Below, in pieces: positions 17,110 through 25,542 of a DNA stretch of 28,291 nucleotides. Within the stretch, counting starts at the first letter, position 1, and every line of letters begins with the position of its first letter. The notes beneath the pieces are model-generated. The model saw nothing but the letters and a program-made list of their open reading frames with translations, did not search any database and was not told where the DNA came from. Location: positions 1-28,291 of the IMG/VR virus record IMGVR_UViG_3300035162_004949. One strand, 5' to 3'. The stretch comes from a virus. Made by a program: the position numbers and the translations under genes.

Positions 17110-20100
17110 ATGGAAAACCTTTTTGACAAAGCATCGTATAGTATAATTAGAACTAACCCTAAGTTAACAGGTAATGTTAAGCTTGTTAGTAATGGGAATG
17201 ATTTATATCTAGAGTCTTTTAGTGCAAATACTGAATTGGCTTCTTCTACATTTAAAGCATTCAAAGTAAGTGGAGATGATACTTATGATAGGGATGTTTG
17301 GCGATTTTTCCAAGGTGGAAAATTTCCTGCTAATTTAGCGTATGAAGTATTTCAAGAATATCGCGATATATCAGTATTATCACAGTACCAAAACCAGTTT
17401 GAAATGTTTTATTCTGCAGGTACTAGATCAGTTTCGTCTAATGCATATTCTGAGGATCTAGGTATACTTTCGCCGATTTGGTTAAATGAGCAAATCCCTA
17501 ATAATTTTGTAATTTTTAGAATTGACAATCCGGCTGCAGTAAATAATATAAATGAATCTTTACAAAATAATAATTATTTAGATGCCCAAACATCTGGAGA
17601 ATTTACAAAAAATGTTTTAGAAAATTGTACTGCAATAAAAACTTTTGATTTATCAAGTAATAGTTTATTAGGATCTTACTTAAGAAATTATAGAAACCAA
17701 GAAAATTTTCCAAAATCACCATTAAACATTTCATGGAGAAAGGATGAACCTATTCAATGGTCAGGTATTAATTATACACAAGGTGGGTTTACTCAGTCTG
17801 GGAGTTTTTCGTATGATGGTTTAGTTACACAAGATACTACAATTATAAATAATGAATATTTTTTTACCGAAGGGTTTGAAAGAAATAACATTCTATTAGC
17901 TAATTTAATTAACATGGAGTTTTTATTCTCTGATGTTAATGCTGCTGATTATTCTATAAACAGATATTTCGGTTTATATGTTAACGAAGTAGAGGAAGGT
18001 TTGTTTGATATATCTGGTGAAGGGTTTTACAAAAACACAGAGAAAACTCAATTACCTAAAATTAATACTATAACTGAAGTATCAGAACAGCTTAATACAC
18101 CATTTGAAATGACTAATGAAAATGGTATGTTAATATATTTAGACCCTGCCAAAACAACAACAATTACTGGTTTACCTACGCCAAGTAGAGTAAACGAAGT
18201 AGAGTCTATTTTTTATGTAAAAGACAAGAATAGCAATTTTCACACTATTAAGAAAGGATCACAATGGGGAGAAAATCAAATAAGGTTATTTGATACTAAA
18301 ATTGATATATCAAAACTCGCAGGGTTTAAACAACCCGATACATATGCAAATGCAGAAATAATAAATAAAAGAGGTAAAGCTACTTGCTATTTTAAAATTA
18401 AAGATGAAATTGTAGATGGTTTTACAATTACTTTATATGATGGTCTAAATATAACAGGGCAAATTGCAGCAAGTTCAATCGCTTCGCCAATACCTGGTAA
18501 AAACAATGGACAATTCTTTAACCCAACAGGGACGCTTAATGAAATCGCAATAGCAATCACATCGGCAATAAACGATGGAATATCTGAAGAAAAAAGATTT
18601 TTTAAAGCAACTTACAATAATGATATAGTCTATTTGGAATCTAGATTTAGCGGTGATAGGTTTAATAGGCTTAATTTTGAACTAGGATATTCAGAGTACC
18701 CTTTAATGGTAAATAGTATTAATACATATCCTACAACATCTTTAATAAAAACCAAGAATAATTTTACTGGTGGCAATGACTTCACTGGTGCTTTGCTTAA
18801 AGTTGCTAATGGTGACCAAGAAAGATTTAGTATAGGTAATTACATTCAGTCTAAAGATGGGTTTGCTGAAATTAAAGGTTGGGTTCCATATTTAGAAGAG
18901 CCTATAAAAAATGATAGTGGTAATGTTATAGGATATAATGATATTGACAATTTTGTTATAATAACATTAAATGATGATCAGATAGAAATTACTAGGAGTG
19001 GCCAAGTTGCTTTATATTCTGATTATAGGCCATCATTTGGTAGATTTTCAATATTCCCGATAAGAGATTTTGATTTTGATTTCTATAGTGATATGTATAG
19101 TCAGTTAGGCGAATTGAATTATGAATATGCGCAATATAATAAAAAAGGAGTAAAGGGTGTATACTATATAAATGTTAGTACCAACCCAGATATTAGAAAC
19201 TTTTATGATGATGGCGGTTTTGCTAATTTAATAGGGTTGTTAAAGAACTCTGATCCTGATAGTACATTTGATAATGTTATCTCTTCAGAATATGAAAGAC
19301 TTGAGGAAAACTTTTTAAAACAGCAGGCAGTAGCGTCAAGAGTGATTCCTTATATTAATAAATGGTCATGGATAAATGATGGTAAAAATGTTAGAAATTT
19401 ACCATATAGCTTAAATCTTAGTGAAGCATTTGGCCAAAATAATTTTGCACCATCAAAATATGCAATTGGCCAAGATTCACAAGGATTCACACACGAATGG
19501 TATTACTTATGCGAATTTCCATATTACTTTGATAATAATGCCATAAAGAGTTCTTGGAGTTATATTGATACCGCACCTAGCGATACTATAGAAAACAATC
19601 CAGCTACTGGTAGTGTATATACGCCTGGTACATTTCAAAAAATAGATAAAGATTATTTTAATGATTATTTTATTATTGATAAGTTTACAACAGGAGGTAC
19701 TATTAATTTAATTGATAGACAATTAAGATATGGTAGATTTAGTGGAGGTGACGAAAAGAATTTCTCCGAAACATTTTTAAGAGGTGTTAGAATAATTGCA
19801 AAAACTAAAGCAAACCCTGAGGTTAGACCTAATTTTAACGCCAGGTCATTAAAATATGTTAATGATGGTTTATTTAATGAATATCGTTTTTCTGTAATGC
19901 TAATCCCTAATGCTCCTAGTAAAGCTGAAACAGAAATTAAGTTTATTAAAAATGATAAATGGAAAACTGTTGTTATGCTTGTCTTTTTAGCTTTAGATAA
20001 TCCGTGTATTAATGATGGTGATCAAAGTATAGATAGAACTACATTATATTCATATGAAAGCGATTATAAAACAGTTTCATGTGAGCCTGTGAAAAATAAT

Positions 20101-21729
20101 AATGAATATGAATATGAAGATGGTCCTTTGCAAGGTGCAATAAGTCTAGGTTCTACTGAACTAAATCCAAACATAGGAGCCTATATTGTACAAGGCATAC
20201 CCGACGAAAACGGTAACCCTCCAAGATTTTTAAGAGATATTACAGTAGGCGCGGATGGTCAATTTAATAATGTTAGCTTTGATATTAATGGTGATACATA
20301 TGTAATTAGCGGGGTAGTTAGAGTTATATCGGATTCTCAATTTATTGCAACTGCAATAACAAAAAACGGTGACACTTTTACGCCAGGTGGTCCAAACCCA
20401 TCAAATTTAAATGCAGCCTCCGGTGTATATAAAACTATTGCTGGTGGCTTTAATACTTATATGGCTAGATTGACTGATGCCGGGTTTGCTACAATATTTA
20501 GAAACGTGAATGAAGGAGCCCCTAGTATTGTATATGAAACTATAGATGAAGCTGGAAATAGGATTTTAGATAAGAGTGGAAATATGGCCCAAACATTTAG
20601 CATTGAGCTTAGGGCGCAGGCTGATATTTTAAAATCTATTTATGTAGGAGTTTTACCTGATCCAGCTAAACCTACAATCTTTAACTTAACTGATATAATT
20701 GGGTATGATCTTTCACTACAGAAAAAACCTAGAATTACACCAATAGGTAGACATGCTGGTTATTATCAACCTACTGCATTACCTATAGTAAGCTTTAGGG
20801 ACCCTTACTTAAATACTGATTTTAATGATAGTACTGCTAGCACTGGGACCGGTGTAACTGGTGGCAATATACCTGACGAGCTATATAAATTTAAAGTAAT
20901 GGAGTTATGCAGATATTTAAACACCCAATTTAACAGCAGCGATGTTGAAAATTTTGGCCAAATTAAAAATTTATTTTACCATAAAGTAAATGAAGAAGAT
21001 CCTTCTACTGTTTTAGAGCTTTCTATTAATAGCGCATATTTAAGTCTTTACCCTTTAATTAATGAAGTTGGTATTGCAAAAAGAGATTTTTATTTATGGT
21101 CATCTAATTGGGAGCCTGCGTATTTTAGAAAAAGCATAGATAAGACTCAGATTGAATCTATAATTGGAACTAAAGCAATGACAGAGAAGAAGTCGTTCTT
21201 TGGATCTAAGTACTTAAAGGTGCCTCAGCAAATAGAATTAGAAACCTTTGTACATTCACCATTTGTACGAGATGCAATAAAACAACCAAGTTTAATAAAT
21301 GGTACATTCATAACACAGGAAAATGACACGTCAGTTATATTTTACACGTTTATACAAAAAAGACTTATTGAATATTTGTTTGAGCCTATCAAAGAACAGT
21401 TCAAAAAATATATAAAGGACGAGTTTAGCTTCGGATATACTGATACGCTAGATGATGATGTAGAAAGATACATAAGACAAAATATTTTGCAATTATATAA
21501 AATATCAAATGTTGATTTTTATGTAAAGAGTACTAGAGAAAATCTACCTCTTAATTTTAATACAGCAGAATTAACTAATTCAGAAAAAATAGTAAATGGC
21601 TTAAAGATTAATACTTCAATTGGGAGCCAATTACTTAATACTAATCCATTTGATCTTAGCTTAATATATAACAAAAGGAATGGTTTTACTGAGTCGTTTG
21701 GTTTTAGTATTACTATAATTAAAAAATAA
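17110..21729 (+). CDS. Giant virion structural protein (about 1540 aa), probably baseplate or tail fibre
   Basis: The largest gene in the window. I place the start at ATG 17110 (1539 aa) rather than GTG 17095. The GTG lies inside the right arm of the hairpin, while ATG 17110 sits four bases after it, matching the hairpin-to-start spacing at 2269 and 4496. GTG would add only five residues. The protein opens MENLFDKASYSIIRTNPKLT and is strand-rich throughout, with many Asn, Tyr and Phe and no membrane segment or signal peptide. A Thr/Gly-rich stretch (STASTGTGVTGGN) lies near residue 1245. The last 300 residues are more helical (SSDVENFGQIKNLFYHKVNE, LIEYLFEPIKEQFKKYIKDE). No known family was recognised. 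Position between coiled-coil structural and collagen-like fibre genes suggests a large fibre or baseplate scaffold protein. Confidence 0.5.
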   Translation: MENLFDKASYSIIRTNPKLTGNVKLVSNGNDLYLESFSANTELASSTFKAFKVSGDDTYDRDVWRFFQGGKFPANLAYEVFQEYRDISVLSQYQNQFEMFYSAGTRSVSSNAYSEDLGILSPIWLNEQIPNNFVIFRIDNPAAVNNINESLQNNNYLDAQTSGEFTKNVLENCTAIKTFDLSSNSLLGSYLRNYRNQENFPKSPLNISWRKDEPIQWSGINYTQGGFTQSGSFSYDGLVTQDTTIINNEYFFTEGFERNNILLANLINMEFLFSDVNAADYSINRYFGLYVNEVEEGLFDISGEGFYKNTEKTQLPKINTITEVSEQLNTPFEMTNENGMLIYLDPAKTTTITGLPTPSRVNEVESIFYVKDKNSNFHTIKKGSQWGENQIRLFDTKIDISKLAGFKQPDTYANAEIINKRGKATCYFKIKDEIVDGFTITLYDGLNITGQIAASSIASPIPGKNNGQFFNPTGTLNEIAIAITSAINDGISEEKRFFKATYNNDIVYLESRFSGDRFNRLNFELGYSEYPLMVNSINTYPTTSLIKTKNNFTGGNDFTGALLKVANGDQERFSIGNYIQSKDGFAEIKGWVPYLEEPIKNDSGNVIGYNDIDNFVIITLNDDQIEITRSGQVALYSDYRPSFGRFSIFPIRDFDFDFYSDMYSQLGELNYEYAQYNKKGVKGVYYINVSTNPDIRNFYDDGGFANLIGLLKNSDPDSTFDNVISSEYERLEENFLKQQAVASRVIPYINKWSWINDGKNVRNLPYSLNLSEAFGQNNFAPSKYAIGQDSQGFTHEWYYLCEFPYYFDNNAIKSSWSYIDTAPSDTIENNPATGSVYTPGTFQKIDKDYFNDYFIIDKFTTGGTINLIDRQLRYGRFSGGDEKNFSETFLRGVRIIAKTKANPEVRPNFNARSLKYVNDGLFNEYRFSVMLIPNAPSKAETEIKFIKNDKWKTVVMLVFLALDNPCINDGDQSIDRTTLYSYESDYKTVSCEPVKNNNEYEYEDGPLQGAISLGSTELNPNIGAYIVQGIPDENGNPPRFLRDITVGADGQFNNVSFDINGDTYVISGVVRVISDSQFIATAITKNGDTFTPGGPNPSNLNAASGVYKTIAGGFNTYMARLTDAGFATIFRNVNEGAPSIVYETIDEAGNRILDKSGNMAQTFSIELRAQADILKSIYVGVLPDPAKPTIFNLTDIIGYDLSLQKKPRITPIGRHAGYYQPTALPIVSFRDPYLNTDFNDSTASTGTGVTGGNIPDELYKFKVMELCRYLNTQFNSSDVENFGQIKNLFYHKVNEEDPSTVLELSINSAYLSLYPLINEVGIAKRDFYLWSSNWEPAYFRKSIDKTQIESIIGTKAMTEKKSFFGSKYLKVPQQIELETFVHSPFVRDAIKQPSLINGTFITQENDTSVIFYTFIQKRLIEYLFEPIKEQFKKYIKDEFSFGYTDTLDDDVERYIRQNILQLYKISNVDFYVKSTRENLPLNFNTAELTNSEKIVNGLKINTSIGSQLLNTNPFDLSLIYNKRNGFTESFGFSITIIKK

Positions 21730-21739
21730 AGAATTAAAG

Positions 21740-24496
21740 ATGGCGATTACCATACAAGATCTACTTGCATCTGATACTATTTCACAAGCAGTTGATAAAA
21801 TTAATTTTAACTTTGATCAATTACTGTTAAATGGTGGTGGGCCAGTAGGACCACCTGGTCCAGTAGGACCGTCCGGGCCAATAGGCGGCAGAGGAGAAAG
21901 GGGGACTGAATGGTATGAAGGTGTAGATAGCCCAAATGTGACACCTCCAACAATAACACCTTTAATTGCTGATTATTATCTACAGAGTAATGGTGATGTA
22001 TGGGAATACACTGGCTTAACATGGACAAATACAGGAATTAACTTAAAAGGACCAGCAGGCCCGGCCGGTGTTTCTGGTGGTTGGTCTGCGTTTGGTAATG
22101 GGCCTATTGATACGTACGTTGCGACTGCAAGTAATGTTGCTTACCCTTCATTAATTGACATTAATGCTAGTGAATCTACAGCGACGTCGGAGAACCAAGG
22201 TGTAAAGGTTGCTGCGTTTGGTATAGCTGGACCTAATGATAGTAATGCATTTTTGGATAGTAAATTTCAGATAAGCGCTGATATGGCCGGTTCATTAGAT
22301 GCATCGGTTCTTAGCATTTTAGCGCATCAAGGTAATTCTAATTCTAAAGGTATTGTCTTTATGGGAGGTGGTGCAATCCCTAGTGAAAATTATGAACAAG
22401 ATAATTTTGTTAACTTATCTTACATTAACCTAGGTGCCGATGATACAATTAATATTAATGTACCTAAACCAACAACTACTACCGTAGGCACTACAGCTAC
22501 TGATTTAATAGGCTTTAATGTATTTACTGAATTAAGAGGCCAAAATTTTAGAGCCGGTAATAATTTCACAGTTGCAACCGGTACGAAATCCGATATCGAT
22601 ACAGCAAGTGATAATTCAAATATTGAATTTACAGTAAATAAGATTCCTAATAGTAGTACCGGCACACCATCATTTTCTGTAAATACTCTAAATGAACCTT
22701 CTGTTGCCGGTGGTGGGCAAACAAGTATGATACTAGGGCCTGGGTCTGCACCAAACACAACAAACGCTAACTTTGACGGTGGAATTCAATTTAAATCTAA
22801 GGTTTTAAATATAGCAACAAATCTTACAACTGATATTCTTTCAGATGGTACTGCAAGTATAAGAGTACCTTCGTCAACCGGTGGATCTAATCAACTTTCT
22901 ATTAATACTACTGGTATTAATATGACTGCAGCCAATAACCCTATAAACATTAGTTCAGGAATAGGAGCTATTTCAATATCTAATACTCTAGCCCCTATCA
23001 GTGTTGATAGTTATGAATCAATTAATTTAGTAGCAACTAATCTTATATCAACCTTTCCTACAGCTAGTGTTGAATTATCTCAATCCCTTCTTAGAATGGC
23101 TGGGTATGGCGAAGGGGATGGTATCACTAATGATTGGGAAAATAATAATGTTATAATTTCATCTCAAACAGAAACTCACAATGTGATGATAGGAATTGGG
23201 CTAATACCGGCGGTGCAAGATAATACTACAGGTAAGATCATTCTTGGAAAAAAACAAAACATTGCTAATAGAGCCTTTTATAGTAATATAAGATTGGATT
23301 ATCAGACAAATGCAAGTGCTACTGGAATCATTCAATTATCTGGTAATTATCAATACACCCCAGGTGGGGAGCCTACACCTTTATCAAGTCTAAAAGATGT
23401 TAGTACGAGTGCTGGTGAATATTATCAGAAAGCATTCCAAGCAACATCAACTGTAATAAATCAACTAGGTATGAGTGCTGGTGATGTCATGTTTAGGAAT
23501 GGTGTTTACTCAGATAATTCTAATGGTGCAATGCAACCTGGGATAGCGCAAGAAGGTTGGATGGATAGTTTTAACGGGGCTATTTGGATTGGGAAGACTC
23601 TTAATAAGACTACTACAGGTGGTGATAGTGCTAACATTGGACTATTTGTAAATAAAGCAGAAAATTCACCAGAATCTATCGGATATAAGGCTAGGACATA
23701 TTGGCAAGGTGAAACTATAGATCCATCAGAATTTTACCCACCAACTGAAGTGTTTGGTGCTACTACACAAGGAATACATTTATCAACTAAAGTTTTATGG
23801 GGTGGTAATAATAACGCAGCCGGTGTGAAGTATATTAATATAGATATGTTTCAAAAATTAGCCGGCTATAGGGGACCAACACCCCCTGGTGGCTACACAC
23901 TAGCAGGTAATCATAATTATTATAAAATTGTAGCAGGGCCTACTGGTTATGGACAACCAATACAAGGTGGTAGTGGTATGAACTATAATAATCCTATTGC
24001 ATCTGCTACTAATTTCTATGGTGCTTCTACAATACCTGGTGGTGATCCCCCAACATGTAATATCACGCTAGCGAATCCTGGGGAAGGTGCAAAGGGGCAA
24101 ATGGTTATAGTTGAAATAATATTAGCAAGTGGTTATTTAAAGACGGATAATGGTGGTACAATAACAGAATTTTTCTTACGACCAAATATTAACTTCACCT
24201 GGGAGGAAGCCAACTCATCAGGGACGACTCCAGTGCAAGATAAAGAAGGAAAAGCAATAGATGGGACTACAACTAACTTAACTGTGCAAAATATACCAGA
24301 GTTATCGAATGGATACAGGCCACAGTATATTAGATGGGTTGGGCAGTTTATATATAACGGGGAGAGCTTACCATTTTTAGGTAGTGGCCTCGGATCTAAT
24401 GCAGTAACAGATTTTAATGGTACACCAAGATGGACATTAATTGGCGCAACACAGAGTACTACTACAAACTTAACACAAGAAGGTTACGGGGCATAA
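21740..24496 (+). CDS. Collagen-like tail fibre protein
   Basis: This 918-aa protein opens with MAITIQDLLASDTISQAVDK and INFNFDQLL, an anchoring sequence shared with the protein at 10319. Residues 34-55 are seven Gly-X-Y triplets (GPVGPPGPVGPSGPIGGRGE...), a collagen-like trimer segment. A small module, DYYLQSNGDVWEYTGLTWTN, follows, then a second short Gly-X-Y segment (KGPAGPAGVSGG, about 103-114). This 'linker between collagen segments' arrangement is common in phage tail fibres. The remaining 800 residues are Ser/Thr/Asn/Gly-rich and strand-rich, as in trimeric beta-structured shafts, with a C-terminal domain (about 760-918) that could be a receptor-binding head. Trimeric assembly and host binding are inferred from the architecture. 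The start follows AAAGAATTAAAG. Confidence 0.75.
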   Translation: MAITIQDLLASDTISQAVDKINFNFDQLLLNGGGPVGPPGPVGPSGPIGGRGERGTEWYEGVDSPNVTPPTITPLIADYYLQSNGDVWEYTGLTWTNTGINLKGPAGPAGVSGGWSAFGNGPIDTYVATASNVAYPSLIDINASESTATSENQGVKVAAFGIAGPNDSNAFLDSKFQISADMAGSLDASVLSILAHQGNSNSKGIVFMGGGAIPSENYEQDNFVNLSYINLGADDTININVPKPTTTTVGTTATDLIGFNVFTELRGQNFRAGNNFTVATGTKSDIDTASDNSNIEFTVNKIPNSSTGTPSFSVNTLNEPSVAGGGQTSMILGPGSAPNTTNANFDGGIQFKSKVLNIATNLTTDILSDGTASIRVPSSTGGSNQLSINTTGINMTAANNPINISSGIGAISISNTLAPISVDSYESINLVATNLISTFPTASVELSQSLLRMAGYGEGDGITNDWENNNVIISSQTETHNVMIGIGLIPAVQDNTTGKIILGKKQNIANRAFYSNIRLDYQTNASATGIIQLSGNYQYTPGGEPTPLSSLKDVSTSAGEYYQKAFQATSTVINQLGMSAGDVMFRNGVYSDNSNGAMQPGIAQEGWMDSFNGAIWIGKTLNKTTTGGDSANIGLFVNKAENSPESIGYKARTYWQGETIDPSEFYPPTEVFGATTQGIHLSTKVLWGGNNNAAGVKYINIDMFQKLAGYRGPTPPGGYTLAGNHNYYKIVAGPTGYGQPIQGGSGMNYNNPIASATNFYGASTIPGGDPPTCNITLANPGEGAKGQMVIVEIILASGYLKTDNGGTITEFFLRPNINFTWEEANSSGTTPVQDKEGKAIDGTTTNLTVQNIPELSNGYRPQYIRWVGQFIYNGESLPFLGSGLGSNAVTDFNGTPRWTLIGATQSTTTNLTQEGYGA

Positions 24497-24507
24497 AATA
24501 TAATAAA

Positions 24508-24750
24508 ATGACAAAAAAAGAAAGAAAGGAATTAGCAGAGTTTATAAATAGATACAAGGAAATTGAAACATCTATTGATCTTATGCAAAAGAGTATAGTA
24601 AGCTTAGCAGAAAAAAGAGATAATCTATTTGAAGAATTGGATCAAATGAAAGGTAAAGAAAAAAGATTCATGGAAAAGCTAATAATTAAATATGGTGAAA
24701 GTAGTATTACACCATATAAGCTAAAAGAAATTTACGAAGAAGGTTTATGA
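24508..24750 (+). CDS. Small helical coiled-coil protein, coupled to the downstream membrane protein
   Basis: I choose ATG 24508 (80 aa), 11 bases after the fibre stop and preceded by AAAATATAATAAA. The frame is open further upstream, but an earlier start at 24430 would lie inside the fibre gene. The protein is almost wholly alpha-helical and charged: residues about 1-55 (RKELAEFINRYKEIETSIDL, SIVSLAEKRDNLFEELDQMK) have heptad spacing of a coiled coil. The C-terminal part (LIIKYGESSITPYKLKEIYE) is more mixed. Its stop overlaps the next start by four bases (ATGA at 24747-24750), so the two are translationally coupled. A shared role, for example in lysis or assembly, is possible. No family was recognised. 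Confidence 0.6.
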   Translation: MTKKERKELAEFINRYKEIETSIDLMQKSIVSLAEKRDNLFEELDQMKGKEKRFMEKLIIKYGESSITPYKLKEIYEEGL

Positions 24751-25529
24751 TTATTTTAAAAAACATATTAGGAATACTGACTGATACTAAAAACACAAGA
24801 ATGTTTTTATTAGGAGGTATTGTAGTGCTATCTATTTTGTTGTTTAACCAATGCGAAGAAACAAATTTAGCAAAAGACGAAGTCATTAGAATAAGTAATA
24901 ATTGGGAAGCTTCCTTAGATACGATTCAGAATTATGTAGACGAGAACGGTAATGCAGTGGCTCAAATAAGAGCACTGAGTGTATCACTAGGTGAAGTTGA
25001 AGGCGAATTAAAATTTGAAAAGGACAAGCCGCCATTAACTATTATTAAAACTGAAACTATAATTAAAGAAGTTATTGTAGAAGTTCCTGTAATTATATTA
25101 GATACCGTGTTTCATACTGTTATTGGTGACTTTGATTCAGCTTTATCATTTTCAGATAAAAAAGAATGGGGAAGGAGCACTAGGGCTATTGATGCAATAA
25201 TACCTTATAAAACTACAGGGAATAATATAACTTTTGGTAATGCTAGTATAGGATTACAGCAAAATATATTTTTAACTGCTTCATTAACAAGGGACAATAA
25301 AACAAAAGAATTATTTGTAAATCTGTTAACTGATTATCCTGGTACTACATTTAATAATGCCGAAGGTATATTAATTAATAAAAAGAGTAAATCATTTAAA
25401 AGTTTACAATATGAAAATAGAAAAACAATAGGCCTAGGTTTACAACTAGGTGTTGGTTTAAGCGGAACTCAACTTAGTTCATATGTAGGGATAGGTTTAA
25501 GTTATACACCAAAGTTTTTACAATGGTAA
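24747..25529 (+). CDS. Single-pass membrane protein, possible spanin-like or envelope-associated protein
   Basis: This 260-aa protein has one clear membrane segment (residues about 19-33, MFLLGGIVVLSILLF) after a short basic N-terminus, suggesting an inner-membrane anchor with the rest in the periplasm. A Cys follows at position 36 (FNQCEE), but the preceding residues do not form a standard lipobox. Residues about 40-90 are helical and charged, then a Val/Ile/Glu/Lys segment (IIKTETIIKEVIVEVPVIIL). The C-terminus is Gly-rich and alternating (IGLGLQLGVGLSGTQLSSYV), like a pair of outer-membrane beta strands. A TM, helix, beta-tail layout occurs in Bacteroidota phage proteins that I recall as unclassified (DUF-type). 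A role in lysis (spanin) or envelope contact is inference. Its start overlaps the upstream small gene; a weak GAAGAAGG precedes it. Confidence 0.55.
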   Translation: MIILKNILGILTDTKNTRMFLLGGIVVLSILLFNQCEETNLAKDEVIRISNNWEASLDTIQNYVDENGNAVAQIRALSVSLGEVEGELKFEKDKPPLTIIKTETIIKEVIVEVPVIILDTVFHTVIGDFDSALSFSDKKEWGRSTRAIDAIIPYKTTGNNITFGNASIGLQQNIFLTASLTRDNKTKELFVNLLTDYPGTTFNNAEGILINKKSKSFKSLQYENRKTIGLGLQLGVGLSGTQLSSYVGIGLSYTPKFLQW

Positions 25530-25542
25530 ATAAATAAAAAGA

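Noticed and set aside
24430-24507. Upstream start for the small helical gene, inside the fibre gene
   Set aside because: It would overlap 67 bases of the fibre gene in another frame and add a non-helical, unrelated sequence; ATG 24508 has the A-rich leader seen at other starts.
24747-24860. Lipoprotein signal (Cys 36) in the membrane protein
   Set aside because: Residues before the Cys (L-F-N-Q) do not fit a lipobox; read as an ordinary membrane anchor.
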